From positions 1 to 42,810 of the forward strand of contig CAKQXQ010000019.1 in NCBI GenBank assembly GCA_934292805.1: a stretch of 42,810 nucleotides of DNA, written 5' to 3'. A program made the translations under genes and the position numbers. This document shows, in pieces, positions 1-8,703 of this stretch; the stretch's first letter is position 1; the number at the start of each line of letters is the position of its first letter. The stretch comes from an uncultured Roseburia sp. GTDB taxonomy: Bacteria; Bacillota; Clostridia; Lachnospirales; Lachnospiraceae. The notes under the pieces were generated by a model that worked only from the letters and a program-made list of their open reading frames with translations, was not told where the DNA came from and did no database searches.

Positions 1-125
1 TTTTGTAGACGTTATTCGTGATACAGTGACTTGTCGCCAGTTTCTTAACTTGACATTCGCTCCACGGAAAACCTGCACTTTCATGCAGCAACCTCGCGTT
101 TCTACGCTATCAATGTCACAACATT
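1..125 (-). ncRNA. 5' leader of a leftward transcript (partial)
   Basis: This is the start of a transcript running left out of the window from the promoter at 130-158. No open frame with a ribosome binding site is visible. On the minus strand it contains a small hairpin (TGCA-TGAAAG-TGCA near 89-102) and G/C-rich stretches that contrast with the surrounding A/T-rich DNA, which suggests a structured leader. It could be a leader of a ribosomal-protein operon, but the gene it serves lies outside the window, so this identity is a guess. It is bounded on the right by the trkA upstream region. Confidence 0.35.
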
Positions 126-129
126 AGGT

Positions 130-158
130 ATTCTACACGATATTGCTCTATATTGCAA
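130..158 (-). promoter_or_regulatory. Leftward sigma-A type promoter
   Basis: On the minus strand a -35 box TTGCAA (153-158) and a -10 box TAGAAT (130-135) are separated by exactly 17 bases. Transcription would start near 123 and run left off the window. The stretch between here and trkA at 310 is very A/T-rich. It holds a rightward TATAAT at 243-248 with no good -35 box, which may serve trkA. Confidence 0.6.
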
Positions 159-309
159 GTGTTTTTTTTAATTTTTTTCATATTTTTTCAATTTATATTT
201 TACCTTATCAATTGCCCTCTATCCGTTCCTGTTATAGTGTGCTATAATTAGGAATGGACGCATATCGCGTATTATTATTTTATCGATCTATGAAAGGTAT
301 TATACAATC

Positions 310-1674
310 ATGAATATCATTATTGTCGGATGTGGCAAAGTAGGCTACACCCTTGTTGAAGCACTGAGCAACGAGAACCACAATATCGTTGTGATCGACA
401 CAAGACAGGACAAGCTGGATCTTATTACCGACACGCTTGACGTTATGGGAATCCTCGGGAACGGTGTAAGCCATACGGTACTCATGCAGGCCGGAATCGA
501 AACTGCAGATCTTCTTATTGCCGTTACCGGTTCTGATGAAGAAAACCTGCTCTGCTGTGTTATCGCCAAGAAGCGTGGACACTGCCAGACGATTGCCCGT
601 ATCCGTAACCCTATATATAATGTAGAAATGGAATTCCTCAAGAAAGAGTTCGGCATTAACATGATCATTAATCCCGAACTTACTGCTGCCAATGAGATTT
701 CCAAGGTTTTCCAGTTCCCTTCTGCTATCCGTGTAGATACATTTGCAAAAGGCAGGGTTGAATTGCTTCACTTTAAAATAGGAAGTAACTCACCTTTAAT
801 TGGTCTGAAGCTTTCCAAATTCCACGCTGCACTGCATTGCAACAATGTTCTGGTATGTACGATCACAAGGAATGATTCTGAAGTCATTATCCCTAACGGT
901 GATTTTGAATTCGCAGCAAATGATATCGTCACGATCGTCGCCAAGCGCAGGGATGCCATTGATTTCTTCCGCAAGATCGGAATGGAAAAGAAACGTGTCA
1001 CAAATACGATTCTTGCCGGAGGCGGTAAAATATCCTACTACCTTGCCAAAAGCCTTCTTATGTCCGGCATCAAGACTACGATCATTGAGATTAACCACGA
1101 CCGCTGTGAATTTTTAAGTGAACAGCTTCCCAAGGCAACGATTATCTGCGGAGACGCCTCCGACAAAGAGCTTCTTTCCGAAGAATGTCTGGAAAACGCC
1201 GGTGGATTTGCTGCTCTTACAGATATGGACGAAGAGAATATCCTGCTTTCACTCTACGCAAATGGTATTTCCTCTGCCAAAACTGTTACAAAAGTAAACC
1301 GTATCAATTTTACTTCTGTTATCAACAAGCTGGATCTTGGAAGTATTATTTATCCCCGCGTGATCACTGCTGAATATATTATTAAGTATGTAAGATCCAT
1401 GAACAACTCTTTGAACAGTAATGTAGAGTCTTTGTATAAGCTGGAAGATGGTAAGGCAGAAGTTCTCGAATTTTTGTTGAAGGACAACTCCTCTGTATGC
1501 AATATTCCGCTTCAGGAGCTGAAGTTCCGCAAAAACACCCTGATCTGCTGCATTTACCGTGATAACCAGGTAATCGTGCCAAGTGGTCAGGACTGCATGC
1601 TTCCCGGTGATTCTGTCATGGTTGCAACCTCCGGCTACAATGTTTCTGATATCGAAGAGATTCTGGAGGGCTGA
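310..1674 (+). CDS. trkA: Trk/Ktr potassium uptake regulatory subunit TrkA
   Basis: This is the peripheral cytoplasmic subunit that gates the TrkH potassium channel in response to nucleotides. The 454-residue length is that of full TrkA proteins with two tandem RCK halves. The first Rossmann fold begins with IIVGCGKVG (residues 4-12, GxGxxG) and a VVIDTR strand end. The second starts near residue 233 with ILAGGGKIS, where the glycine motif is less perfect. Each is followed by a TrkA_C-like domain. AAAGG about 12 bases upstream is a modest ribosome binding site. trkH follows after 6 bases, so the two form one operon. The other frames across this gene are shadows. Confidence 0.95.
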   Translation: MNIIIVGCGKVGYTLVEALSNENHNIVVIDTRQDKLDLITDTLDVMGILGNGVSHTVLMQAGIETADLLIAVTGSDEENLLCCVIAKKRGHCQTIARIRNPIYNVEMEFLKKEFGINMIINPELTAANEISKVFQFPSAIRVDTFAKGRVELLHFKIGSNSPLIGLKLSKFHAALHCNNVLVCTITRNDSEVIIPNGDFEFAANDIVTIVAKRRDAIDFFRKIGMEKKRVTNTILAGGGKISYYLAKSLLMSGIKTTIIEINHDRCEFLSEQLPKATIICGDASDKELLSEECLENAGGFAALTDMDEENILLSLYANGISSAKTVTKVNRINFTSVINKLDLGSIIYPRVITAEYIIKYVRSMNNSLNSNVESLYKLEDGKAEVLEFLLKDNSSVCNIPLQELKFRKNTLICCIYRDNQVIVPSGQDCMLPGDSVMVATSGYNVSDIEEILEG

Positions 1675-1680
1675 TAACTT

Positions 1681-3120
1681 ATGAAGTATTCAACAATTGG
1701 AAATATTCTCGGTCAGGTTTTAAAATTTGAAGGGATTTTTTTACTGCTTCCTTTTTTTACCGGAATGATCTATGGTGAAAAAGAAGCCTATGCTTACCTT
1801 ATTATAAGTATCATCTGTGCCCTGTTTGGATTTTTGATCACTTTGAAAAAAGTCAGACATCCCCAGATTTTTAACCGTGAAGGCTTTGTTGCCGTTGCAT
1901 TAAGCTGGATTGTTTTAAGTATCCTTGGAGCGGTTCCATTTGTAATGACTGGTGAGATCCCTTCCTATACAGACGCATTGTTCGAAACTATTTCCGGTTT
2001 TACAACAACAGGTGCAAGTATTTTAACGAATGTCGAAGCACTTTCACATGCAAGCCTTATGTGGCGAAGCTTTACCCACTGGGTAGGTGGTATGGGTGTA
2101 CTTGTATTTATTATGTCCTTCCTTCCACTCATGGGCGGTTCTACGATCAATCTCATGAAAGCGGAAAGCCCGGGGCCATCCGTAAGCCGTCTGGTTCCTC
2201 ATGTGAAAGATACCGCCAAGATTCTGTACCAGATTTACTTTTTCATTACTGTTATCGAGATCGTTCTTCTGTGCATTTTTGGAATGCCGATATTCGACTC
2301 TCTGACTCTTACCTTCGGTACTGTCGGAACCGGTGGATTTGGGGTCCGTAATGACAGTATTGCCGGATATGCACCGGTATTGCAGAATATTATCACTGTC
2401 TTTATGATTTTAAGTGGTGTCAATTATGTAGCTTACTTTTATATCATGACAAAGCAGTTTAAAGAAATTTTTAAAGTAGAAGAGATCCGTGTTTATTTTG
2501 GCATCATCTTCAGCTCTGCGGTATTTATTGCCTTTAATATCCGCGGATTATATGGAACAATGGAAGAAGCCTTCCGGCATTCATTTTTCCAGGTTGGTTC
2601 CATTATCACGACCTGTGGTTACGCAACAACAGATTTTGACCTGTGGCCGGAAACCTCCAAAATGATCCTGATGCTTTTAATGTTCATCGGAGCCTGTGCC
2701 GGAAGTACCGGAGGTGGATTCAAGATTTCCCGTCTGCTGATCTTATGCAAATCTATCCCAAAGCAGCTCTCGCTTGTCATTCATCCGAGAGAAGTGAAGG
2801 TCATCAAAATGGATGGAAAATCAATTGACCACAATACACTGCGTGCCACGAATGTATATCTGGCTATTTATTTTATCATTTTACTGGTCTCCACACTTCT
2901 GATCAGTGTTGATAATTTTAATTTAACTACGAACTTTACTGCTGTTGCCTCTACGCTGAATAATATCGGTCCTGGACTTGATGGTGTCGGACCAACAAGA
3001 AACTTTAGCATGTATTCCGATTTCTCCAAGTTTGTCCTTATGTTTGACATGCTTGCCGGACGTCTGGAGCTTTATCCACTTCTTGTTTTATTCATGCCAT
3101 CACTGTGGCGCAGAAAGTAA
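1681..3120 (+). CDS. trkH: Trk-type potassium channel subunit TrkH
   Basis: This is the integral membrane, ion-conducting subunit that imports K+ together with TrkA. It has 479 residues, usual for TrkH/KtrB, and hydrophobic segments throughout. The four pore-loop selectivity regions can be read in order: FTTTGAS near residue 105, GTVGTGGFG near 220, TTCGYATTD near 314 and NNIGPGLDGVG near 430. GGAGGG at the end of trkA gives a good ribosome binding site, and the 6-base gap shows translational and transcriptional coupling. The C-terminus ends in the common LFMPSLWRRK-type tail. Confidence 0.95.
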   Translation: MKYSTIGNILGQVLKFEGIFLLLPFFTGMIYGEKEAYAYLIISIICALFGFLITLKKVRHPQIFNREGFVAVALSWIVLSILGAVPFVMTGEIPSYTDALFETISGFTTTGASILTNVEALSHASLMWRSFTHWVGGMGVLVFIMSFLPLMGGSTINLMKAESPGPSVSRLVPHVKDTAKILYQIYFFITVIEIVLLCIFGMPIFDSLTLTFGTVGTGGFGVRNDSIAGYAPVLQNIITVFMILSGVNYVAYFYIMTKQFKEIFKVEEIRVYFGIIFSSAVFIAFNIRGLYGTMEEAFRHSFFQVGSIITTCGYATTDFDLWPETSKMILMLLMFIGACAGSTGGGFKISRLLILCKSIPKQLSLVIHPREVKVIKMDGKSIDHNTLRATNVYLAIYFIILLVSTLLISVDNFNLTTNFTAVASTLNNIGPGLDGVGPTRNFSMYSDFSKFVLMFDMLAGRLELYPLLVLFMPSLWRRK

Positions 3121-3166
3121 TACTGAATTTTAACATTACATAAACTTACAGAAAGGTAATTATAAT

Positions 3167-4024
3167 ATGTGGATTGCAGAAAATTGGAAAGATTATCAGG
3201 TTATCGACTGTTCCGCCGGTGAAAAGCTGGAACGTTGGGGAAAGTATCTTCTGGTACGTCCGGATCCTCAGGTAATCTGGGATACACCGAAAACAGAAAA
3301 AGGCTGGAGAAAGATGAACGGCCACTACCACAGAAGTGCCAAAGGTGGCGGCGAATGGGAATTCTTTGATCTGCCTGAGCAGTGGCAGATCCATTATGGA
3401 AGCCTGACCTTCAACTTAAAACCATTCAGTTTCAAGCATACCGGACTTTTTCCGGAGCAGGCTGCTAACTGGGACTGGTTCTCCGATAAAATAAAGAAAG
3501 CCGGCAGACCGATCAAGGTTTTAAACCTTTTTGCCTATACCGGTGGTGCCACACTTGCTGCTGCCGCAGCCGGTGCTTCTGTCACACACGTTGACGCCTC
3601 TAAGGGTATGGTAACCTGGGCAAAAGAAAATGCTGTTTCTTCCGGTCTTAAGGATGCTCCGATCCGCTGGATCGTAGATGACTGCGTGAAGTTTGTGGAA
3701 CGTGAGATCCGCCGCGGCAACCACTACGATGCCATTATCATGGATCCTCCTTCCTACGGAAGAGGACCAAAAGGAGAAATCTGGAAGATCGAAGAGGCGA
3801 TTTATCCACTGGTTCAACTTTGTGCACAGTTATTATCCGATGATCCGCTGTTTTTCCTGATCAATTCCTACACGACAGGATTACAGCCGGCAGTATTAAG
3901 CTATATGATGAATACTGTTTTAAAAAAATATCATGGTGTTGTCAAAGCAGATGAGATCGGACTCCCTGTTTCATCCAATGGTCTGGTGCTTCCTTGCGGA
4001 GCAAGCGGCCGCTTTGAACGTTAA
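3167..4024 (+). CDS. Class I SAM-dependent methyltransferase (RlmI/RlmK-like)
   Basis: This is a predicted cytoplasmic methyltransferase of the COG1092-like group that includes 23S rRNA cytosine and guanine methyltransferases. Motif I (NLFAYTGGATLAAAAAG, near residues 116-133) should bind S-adenosylmethionine. DPPSYGRG (about residue 192) is the characteristic motif IV. The 285 residues are shorter than RlmI and lack an N-terminal PUA domain, so the actual substrate is uncertain. The start is preceded by GAAAGGTAATTATA. It lies 46 bases after trkH in the same direction, with no visible terminator between them, and ends at a strong terminator. Confidence 0.85.
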   Translation: MWIAENWKDYQVIDCSAGEKLERWGKYLLVRPDPQVIWDTPKTEKGWRKMNGHYHRSAKGGGEWEFFDLPEQWQIHYGSLTFNLKPFSFKHTGLFPEQAANWDWFSDKIKKAGRPIKVLNLFAYTGGATLAAAAAGASVTHVDASKGMVTWAKENAVSSGLKDAPIRWIVDDCVKFVEREIRRGNHYDAIIMDPPSYGRGPKGEIWKIEEAIYPLVQLCAQLLSDDPLFFLINSYTTGLQPAVLSYMMNTVLKKYHGVVKADEIGLPVSSNGLVLPCGASGRFER

Positions 4025-4076
4025 AAAACAGGCAGAAACCGGATACCTTTCATGGTATCCGGCTCCTGCCTTTTTT
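4023..4076. terminator. Bidirectional intrinsic terminator
   Basis: Six A's are followed by GGCAG, then CCGGATACC, a TTTCAT loop, GGTATCCGG, then CTGCC and six T's. The arms pair over 14 bases with an internal loop and carry a U-tract on both strands. It separates the rightward methyltransferase from the leftward surface-protein gene and probably ends both. Confidence 0.9.
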
Positions 4077-4101
4077 AGTCTTCTTTTATGCTTCTGCCTT
4101 T

Positions 4102-7100
4102 TTATCTTATTCTTTTCTTCATTGCCGCTGCAATGCATGCAAGTCCTGCAAAGAACACGAACAGGATCATGGCATATGGTGTCTGATCTCCAGTCTGTAC
4201 CGTTCCTACGGAATCGAATACAAGCACATAATCAGACGCATGTGCCAATGTGATATTGACATTTCCATTTGCATCCACTTTACCAGAAGTGATGTAATCC
4301 ATACTTCCTTTTTCTGCATTGTAGTAATATACTTTCGCGTACATTCCTTCATGCTGTTTTCCGGCTGGGATTGTGATCGTTGTCTGGAAACCGAATTCCC
4401 CATCGTAATTAAGGCTGATCTCCATGTAATCTTTTCCAGCTGAAACACCGGATTTCAATGCTGCCGGAACAACATTGCTGTTTAATACTACGCCAAGATT
4501 TATATCTTTAAATGTATCTGCTGTAATGTTCTTTCCGTAAATGTTCCATGATACACCGTTTGGCATTGTCAGCGTAAGGGTTGTGTCCTTGCCTTTTAAG
4601 GATTCCAGCACGTATGCAGGCATGACATCATCTGCCTTTACATTTGCAACAACATTTCCGCCAGCTGTATTACTGCTTAAAACGCTGCTATTTACCTTCT
4701 GCCAGTCGCTCTGTTCTTGCACCTGTGTTCCTGTATTGGCAACAACAACTGCGCTTACATTTCCGGAAGTGCCAGAAGCGACTGTGCTTCCGCTATTTTC
4801 ATTGTTTCCGTTATTTCCGCTGTTGTCACTGTTGTTGTTATTTTCGCTGCTGTTATTATTTCCACTGTTTCCGGTGCTGCCGGTATTACCGCTGCCTGAA
4901 TTATTGGCATTACCGTTGTTGTTATTTTCAGTGCCACTGTTGTCCTTAGGCAATTTGTCAATCAGTGTATTTTCATTTTGTGTATATCCGCAATCCGTAC
5001 ACTCTTCATGTTTTAACCCGGTCTCTTCTGTTGTAGCCTGTTTGTCTACTACCCACACAAATGTATGGACATGTTCTGTCGTAACAAATTTATCCATTGG
5101 TGGTACTGTGTCAATGCCGGCCTTCCAGTATAAGTCTGCCAACGGATCATTCATAGCAGCATCTACCTGTGTTCCATCCTCTATATGACGATGTGTGGAA
5201 GTAACCTTAACATTTCCATCAATCGCTTTTCCCGGTGCTGCATTTTGGCTTGTATAAGATGTTGCTCCCTGTAAAAATGCCTCATTTGTTGAAATTGTTC
5301 CGTTTCCGGCTACAGCTGTTCCACCCGGTCCTAATGTAACATCACCACCGATTGCGATCAGTTTTCCATTTCCTGTGATGGTTCCGTTGTCAAGCTCTAC
5401 AGCCTTTCCGCCTTCCAGGTAAGTCATACCATCACCGCCATATGCAGCAAGGGTTGCTCCGTCTTCTAAAGTAAGTGTGCCATCTTTCACACACAATGCA
5501 GTCTGTCCGATCTCGGTTCCTGCAGAATCTCCTTTGATAAATACCTGTCCTTTTACAGTAACATTGCCAGTTGCCACAACAACCGGTTCGAAGCTGGAAC
5601 GATCCGCCAGATTCCCATTCGCAAGATAATTGATGTGGGAATAAATTGCTGCATTTTCAAGAATTGCTCCATCCTCCAGGCGAAGCTGTCCACAGATGGA
5701 TGCTCCGGTCTTAAATGTTCCGCTATAAGAATCATAGTTCATGGAGAATGTTCCACCATCTTTCACTTCGATGATTCCCTGCACTGCTGTATCGGAAAGT
5801 GTCAGCTTTCCGCCTTTTTCCACAACGATACGGACACTGCTCAAAATTTTCATATTACTCATGGTAAGCTGGCATCCATCCGGAATATAAAGAGTCTGTG
5901 GAATTTCATTTTTTTCTACCTGTTTCCATGGAAGATCATATCCAAGAAATCCATAGGTTCCGCTTTCATGGGAGCCAAACCATACTTCAAGATCTTTTGG
6001 CACGCGGACACTTTCTTCCTCACCTGCCACATTGCTTCCAAAGTTTTTGATCGCCCATGGCTCCATGATATCCCATGCATACAGACCGCTTTGATACTGT
6101 TTTAAGTTCTTCACATCGATCTGATCTGCTAATGTTTCATCTCCGGAATAGATGCGGAACGGAAGTGTATTACTTGTCGCAGTGCGTCCCTGATCATCTG
6201 TGATCGTCACAGAAATCAGATACTGACCTGCATCTTTTGGTGTTCCGTTCAAAGTCAGATCACTGCTCATTGTCATATAAACACCCTGCATTCCACTGTC
6301 GCTGTCTGCTGCTGTTCCATACTCCGTATTTGGCACAATACTAACGGAACACTTGGTTCCTTCCAGCTGGATCTTTGACTGGTGATCCAGTTCTTCCCAG
6401 TCTCCTTCCTCCGGGGCAGTGCCTTTTTCCACCAGTGCACCATATACCTTTACTGCACTGTTTTTGTTGGAAGAAGATCCGCCAACACTGGCACTGGAAA
6501 CTCCATCATAGTCTTTCTGCCCTACAATAGCCGCTTCAAATGAACCATCTATTTTTACATGCAGTTCATATGAATCGCCCTGTCCGTCATCTTCTGTAAG
6601 TGTTGCCTTTCCATTGCTGTCAATTACAAACTTGAATGAAAAATCCTCGTATCCATTTGCAGTGATCGTCACAACATCTCCGCTTTTTAATGCTTCCTTA
6701 CTTCCGGAATAGTCCTGTAAGGCAAATGCGATCATATTATCAGAACTGTTCTTCTTGTAAGAGCCACCGCTTGATAAATATGATGTTTCTGTCCATGCAG
6801 TTCCATTTACCATCACGCCAGTCACCGCTGATACATAATTCTGCGGCTGATCAAAGATAACTTTCCAGGCATTCCCCCAATTGTCAGACTCCAGTCTGAC
6901 TCCGCTTAATGAAACTGTGTCTTTCTTAAGATCAGGTTTCTCACCGTCACCTGTGCTGCCGCCCGGATTCTCTCCGGAGCTTCCGCTTTGTACAACGCTT
7001 GCGGTATGTTTTGTCTTATCCAGCTGCAGTGTTAGCGTATCGTAACCATTAGCTGTGATCACACAGGTTGCCGGATTATCGGAAAATCCTTCTCCGATGT

Positions 7101-7404
7101 ACAGACAATTATTCGAACTGTCAACGTAGTAGTTACTATTATTCCATACACTGTACGAGCTGCTACCTTTTGTCCACTCTGTACCGTTCACCTGGACACC
7201 TGTTATATTTTGTAACCAGTCTGATGCATTGCTGAAGCTAAACTTGAAATCATATCCAAAGTTTGCTGCCACTGAAAAATCAGTTGGTGCCTGTTTGCTT
7301 TCACCGGCAGATGCTGCCTGCGTCACAACAGATGGCACCGCCAACGTCAGAATCAGTGCTGCTGCCAGAAAAAATGACGCAGCCTTTTTCCATAAATCTC
7401 TCAT
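4102..7404 (-). CDS. Large cell-surface protein with Shr-like repeats and C-terminal anchor
   Basis: This is a 1100-residue secreted wall or surface protein. The start at 7404 is chosen because AGGAGG lies just upstream and MRDLWKKAASFFLAAALIL is a classic signal peptide; an ATG 75 bases further upstream lacks this site. Two repeats near residues 45-135 and 165-270 share the pattern ITGVxVNGTxW...ITANGY, resembling the haemoglobin-interacting (Shr-like HID, former DUF1533) fold. Residues about 470-770 are rich in short G-x-L-T-L strands, like a beta-helix. Then come an HEECTDCGY Cys pair near 801, an Asn/Ser/Gly linker (820-875), a beta-rich domain, and QTGD, a hydrophobic helix and a KKRIR tail, a sorting-signal-like anchor. 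The ligand is unknown; haem or haemoglobin binding is inference only. Confidence 0.75.
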   Translation of the reverse strand: MRDLWKKAASFFLAAALILTLAVPSVVTQAASAGESKQAPTDFSVAANFGYDFKFSFSNASDWLQNITGVQVNGTEWTKGSSSYSVWNNSNYYVDSSNNCLYIGEGFSDNPATCVITANGYDTLTLQLDKTKHTASVVQSGSSGENPGGSTGDGEKPDLKKDTVSLSGVRLESDNWGNAWKVIFDQPQNYVSAVTGVMVNGTAWTETSYLSSGGSYKKNSSDNMIAFALQDYSGSKEALKSGDVVTITANGYEDFSFKFVIDSNGKATLTEDDGQGDSYELHVKIDGSFEAAIVGQKDYDGVSSASVGGSSSNKNSAVKVYGALVEKGTAPEEGDWEELDHQSKIQLEGTKCSVSIVPNTEYGTAADSDSGMQGVYMTMSSDLTLNGTPKDAGQYLISVTITDDQGRTATSNTLPFRIYSGDETLADQIDVKNLKQYQSGLYAWDIMEPWAIKNFGSNVAGEEESVRVPKDLEVWFGSHESGTYGFLGYDLPWKQVEKNEIPQTLYIPDGCQLTMSNMKILSSVRIVVEKGGKLTLSDTAVQGIIEVKDGGTFSMNYDSYSGTFKTGASICGQLRLEDGAILENAAIYSHINYLANGNLADRSSFEPVVVATGNVTVKGQVFIKGDSAGTEIGQTALCVKDGTLTLEDGATLAAYGGDGMTYLEGGKAVELDNGTITGNGKLIAIGGDVTLGPGGTAVAGNGTISTNEAFLQGATSYTSQNAAPGKAIDGNVKVTSTHRHIEDGTQVDAAMNDPLADLYWKAGIDTVPPMDKFVTTEHVHTFVWVVDKQATTEETGLKHEECTDCGYTQNENTLIDKLPKDNSGTENNNNGNANNSGSGNTGSTGNSGNNNSSENNNNSDNSGNNGNNENSGSTVASGTSGNVSAVVVANTGTQVQEQSDWQKVNSSVLSSNTAGGNVVANVKADDVMPAYVLESLKGKDTTLTLTMPNGVSWNIYGKNITADTFKDINLGVVLNSNVVPAALKSGVSAGKDYMEISLNYDGEFGFQTTITIPAGKQHEGMYAKVYYYNAEKGSMDYITSGKVDANGNVNITLAHASDYVLVFDSVGTVQTGDQTPYAMILFVFFAGLACIAAAMKKRIR

Positions 7405-7466
7405 AAATCCTCCTTCGTCAGTCACACGGTCTTGCAAATTGTATTTATCCGTGCTAAAATTCGCAT

Positions 7467-7486
7467 TGGTTAGCCTCATCTAACCA
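7467..7486 (-). promoter_or_regulatory. 5'-end hairpin of surface-protein mRNA
   Basis: TGGTTAG and CTAACCA form perfect 7-bp arms around a 6-base loop. With the promoter at 7497-7525, it lies within the first ~25 bases of the transcript, so it may stabilise the message or be an operator. Confidence 0.4.
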
Positions 7487-7496
7487 TTCACACAAC

Positions 7497-7525
7497 AAAG
7501 TATCAAATAATGCTTTTTCTGTCAA
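7497..7525 (-). promoter_or_regulatory. Promoter of the surface-protein gene
   Basis: On the minus strand TTGACA (7520-7525) and TACTTT (7497-7502) are 17 bases apart. The start would be near 7490, giving an untranslated leader of about 86 bases before the ATG at 7404. Confidence 0.6.
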
Positions 7526-7532
7526 CCGTGCC

Positions 7533-7553
7533 ACATGATACTTTTTATCATGT
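7533..7553. promoter_or_regulatory. Inverted repeat between divergent surface protein and apbE
   Basis: ACATGATA and TATCATGT form perfect 8-bp arms around CTTTT. The site sits just upstream of the -35 box of the leftward surface-protein promoter and upstream of apbE, so a dimeric regulator bound here could act on both genes. A weak rightward hairpin terminator is an alternative reading, but no gene precedes it on that strand. Confidence 0.45.
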
Positions 7554-7625
7554 TTGCTTTATTGATAATTTTTCAGCAATAACTTTTTATATGCCGACAG
7601 ATCACGCAAAAGAAATGAGGATATT

Positions 7626-8645
7626 ATGGATAAAAAATGTTTACTGCTTCCCTCTGCACTTACACTCCTGCTTTTGTCTGGTTGTACCAGCCAGACTGTT
7701 TCAGAATCCCAGAAGGATTTTTTTGCTATGGATACCGTTATGGATTTTACAATTTACGGACAGGAAGATTTATTAGACCAGACAGAATCCATGATCCGAT
7801 CCCTGGAGGCTGAGATGTCTGTCACCGATCCAGATAGTGAGATTGCTGTGATTAACAAAAACGGTTATGGAAAAGTAACCGGCGACACCTCTGATCTGAT
7901 CAATGCTGCCCTGTCTTTGTGCAAGCGTACCGATGGTGCCCTGGATATCTCAGTCTACCCTATTGTGCGTGCCTGGGGATTCACGACTGGTAACTATCAG
8001 GTTCCGGATGATGCTTCCATTCAGTCTCTGCTTCCTCTCGTAGACTATACGCAGATTGACTACCAGCAGAACTCCGGAGATATCCATCTCCCGGATGGTA
8101 TGGAGATCGATCTAGGAAGCGTTGCCAAGGGTTATGCCGGACAAAAGGCGGCTGACTTTCTGAAGGAAAATGGTGTTACCTCCGGACTTTTAAGCCTTGG
8201 TGGAAACATTCAGGCAATAGGCAGCAAACCGGATGGAAGTCCATGGAAAATCGGCATTCAGGATCCGTTTCAGAATGAGAGTCCTATGATGGTTCTTTCT
8301 GTCACAGACAAATCAGTGGTTACTTCCGGCGGCTATGAGCGTTATTTCCAGCAGGATGGGAAGACTTACTGGCATATCATGGATCCTTCCACCGGCTATC
8401 CTGCGGAAAATGGTATTGTTTCTGTTACGATCGTCGGAACAGATGGTATGCTCTGTGATGGGCTTTCTACTTCATTATTTGTTATGGGATTGGAAAAAGC
8501 TGCTGACTTCTGGGGAAGTTCAGACGATTTTGATGCTGTCTTTGTGACCGAAGATCAGACAGTTTATATTACAGAAGGACTGGCGGACTCTTTCGCACTG
8601 ACAAAAGATTATGCCAATACGCAAGTACATGTGATCCGCAGATAA
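7626..8645 (+). CDS. apbE: ApbE family FAD:protein FMN transferase lipoprotein
   Basis: ApbE enzymes act outside the membrane and attach FMN from FAD to a threonine of flavoproteins of extracytoplasmic electron transport (Rnf, Nqr, FMN-binding domain proteins). The 339-residue protein begins with a lipoprotein signal ending LLLSGC. It then shows the family features DTVMDFTIYG, the EMSVTDPDSEIAVIN region, LGSVAKGYAGQKAADFL, and the Mg-binding C-terminal region VTSGGYERYFQ...HIMDPSTGYPAENG. GAGG five bases before the ATG supports the start. No FMN-acceptor gene was seen in the window, and I found no [ST]GAT-type acceptor motif in the adjacent surface protein. Confidence 0.93.
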   Translation: MDKKCLLLPSALTLLLLSGCTSQTVSESQKDFFAMDTVMDFTIYGQEDLLDQTESMIRSLEAEMSVTDPDSEIAVINKNGYGKVTGDTSDLINAALSLCKRTDGALDISVYPIVRAWGFTTGNYQVPDDASIQSLLPLVDYTQIDYQQNSGDIHLPDGMEIDLGSVAKGYAGQKAADFLKENGVTSGLLSLGGNIQAIGSKPDGSPWKIGIQDPFQNESPMMVLSVTDKSVVTSGGYERYFQQDGKTYWHIMDPSTGYPAENGIVSVTIVGTDGMLCDGLSTSLFVMGLEKAADFWGSSDDFDAVFVTEDQTVYITEGLADSFALTKDYANTQVHVIRR

Positions 8646-8703
8646 GATTGTCTCAGTTATTTATTGGATGTAAATCATACTCACTTTTGCTTGTTCTATG
8701 TAT

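Noticed and set aside
4780..4945. Repetitive short units that might be a CRISPR or tandem-repeat array
   Set aside because: The repeats are codons of an Asn/Ser/Gly-rich linker, with no regular repeat-spacer pattern.
4541..5188. 215-codon frame opposite the surface-protein gene, rich in Leu/Phe
   Set aside because: It is the antisense of the Asn/Ser-rich linker and neighbours; low complexity creates a false hydrophobic frame without a start signal.
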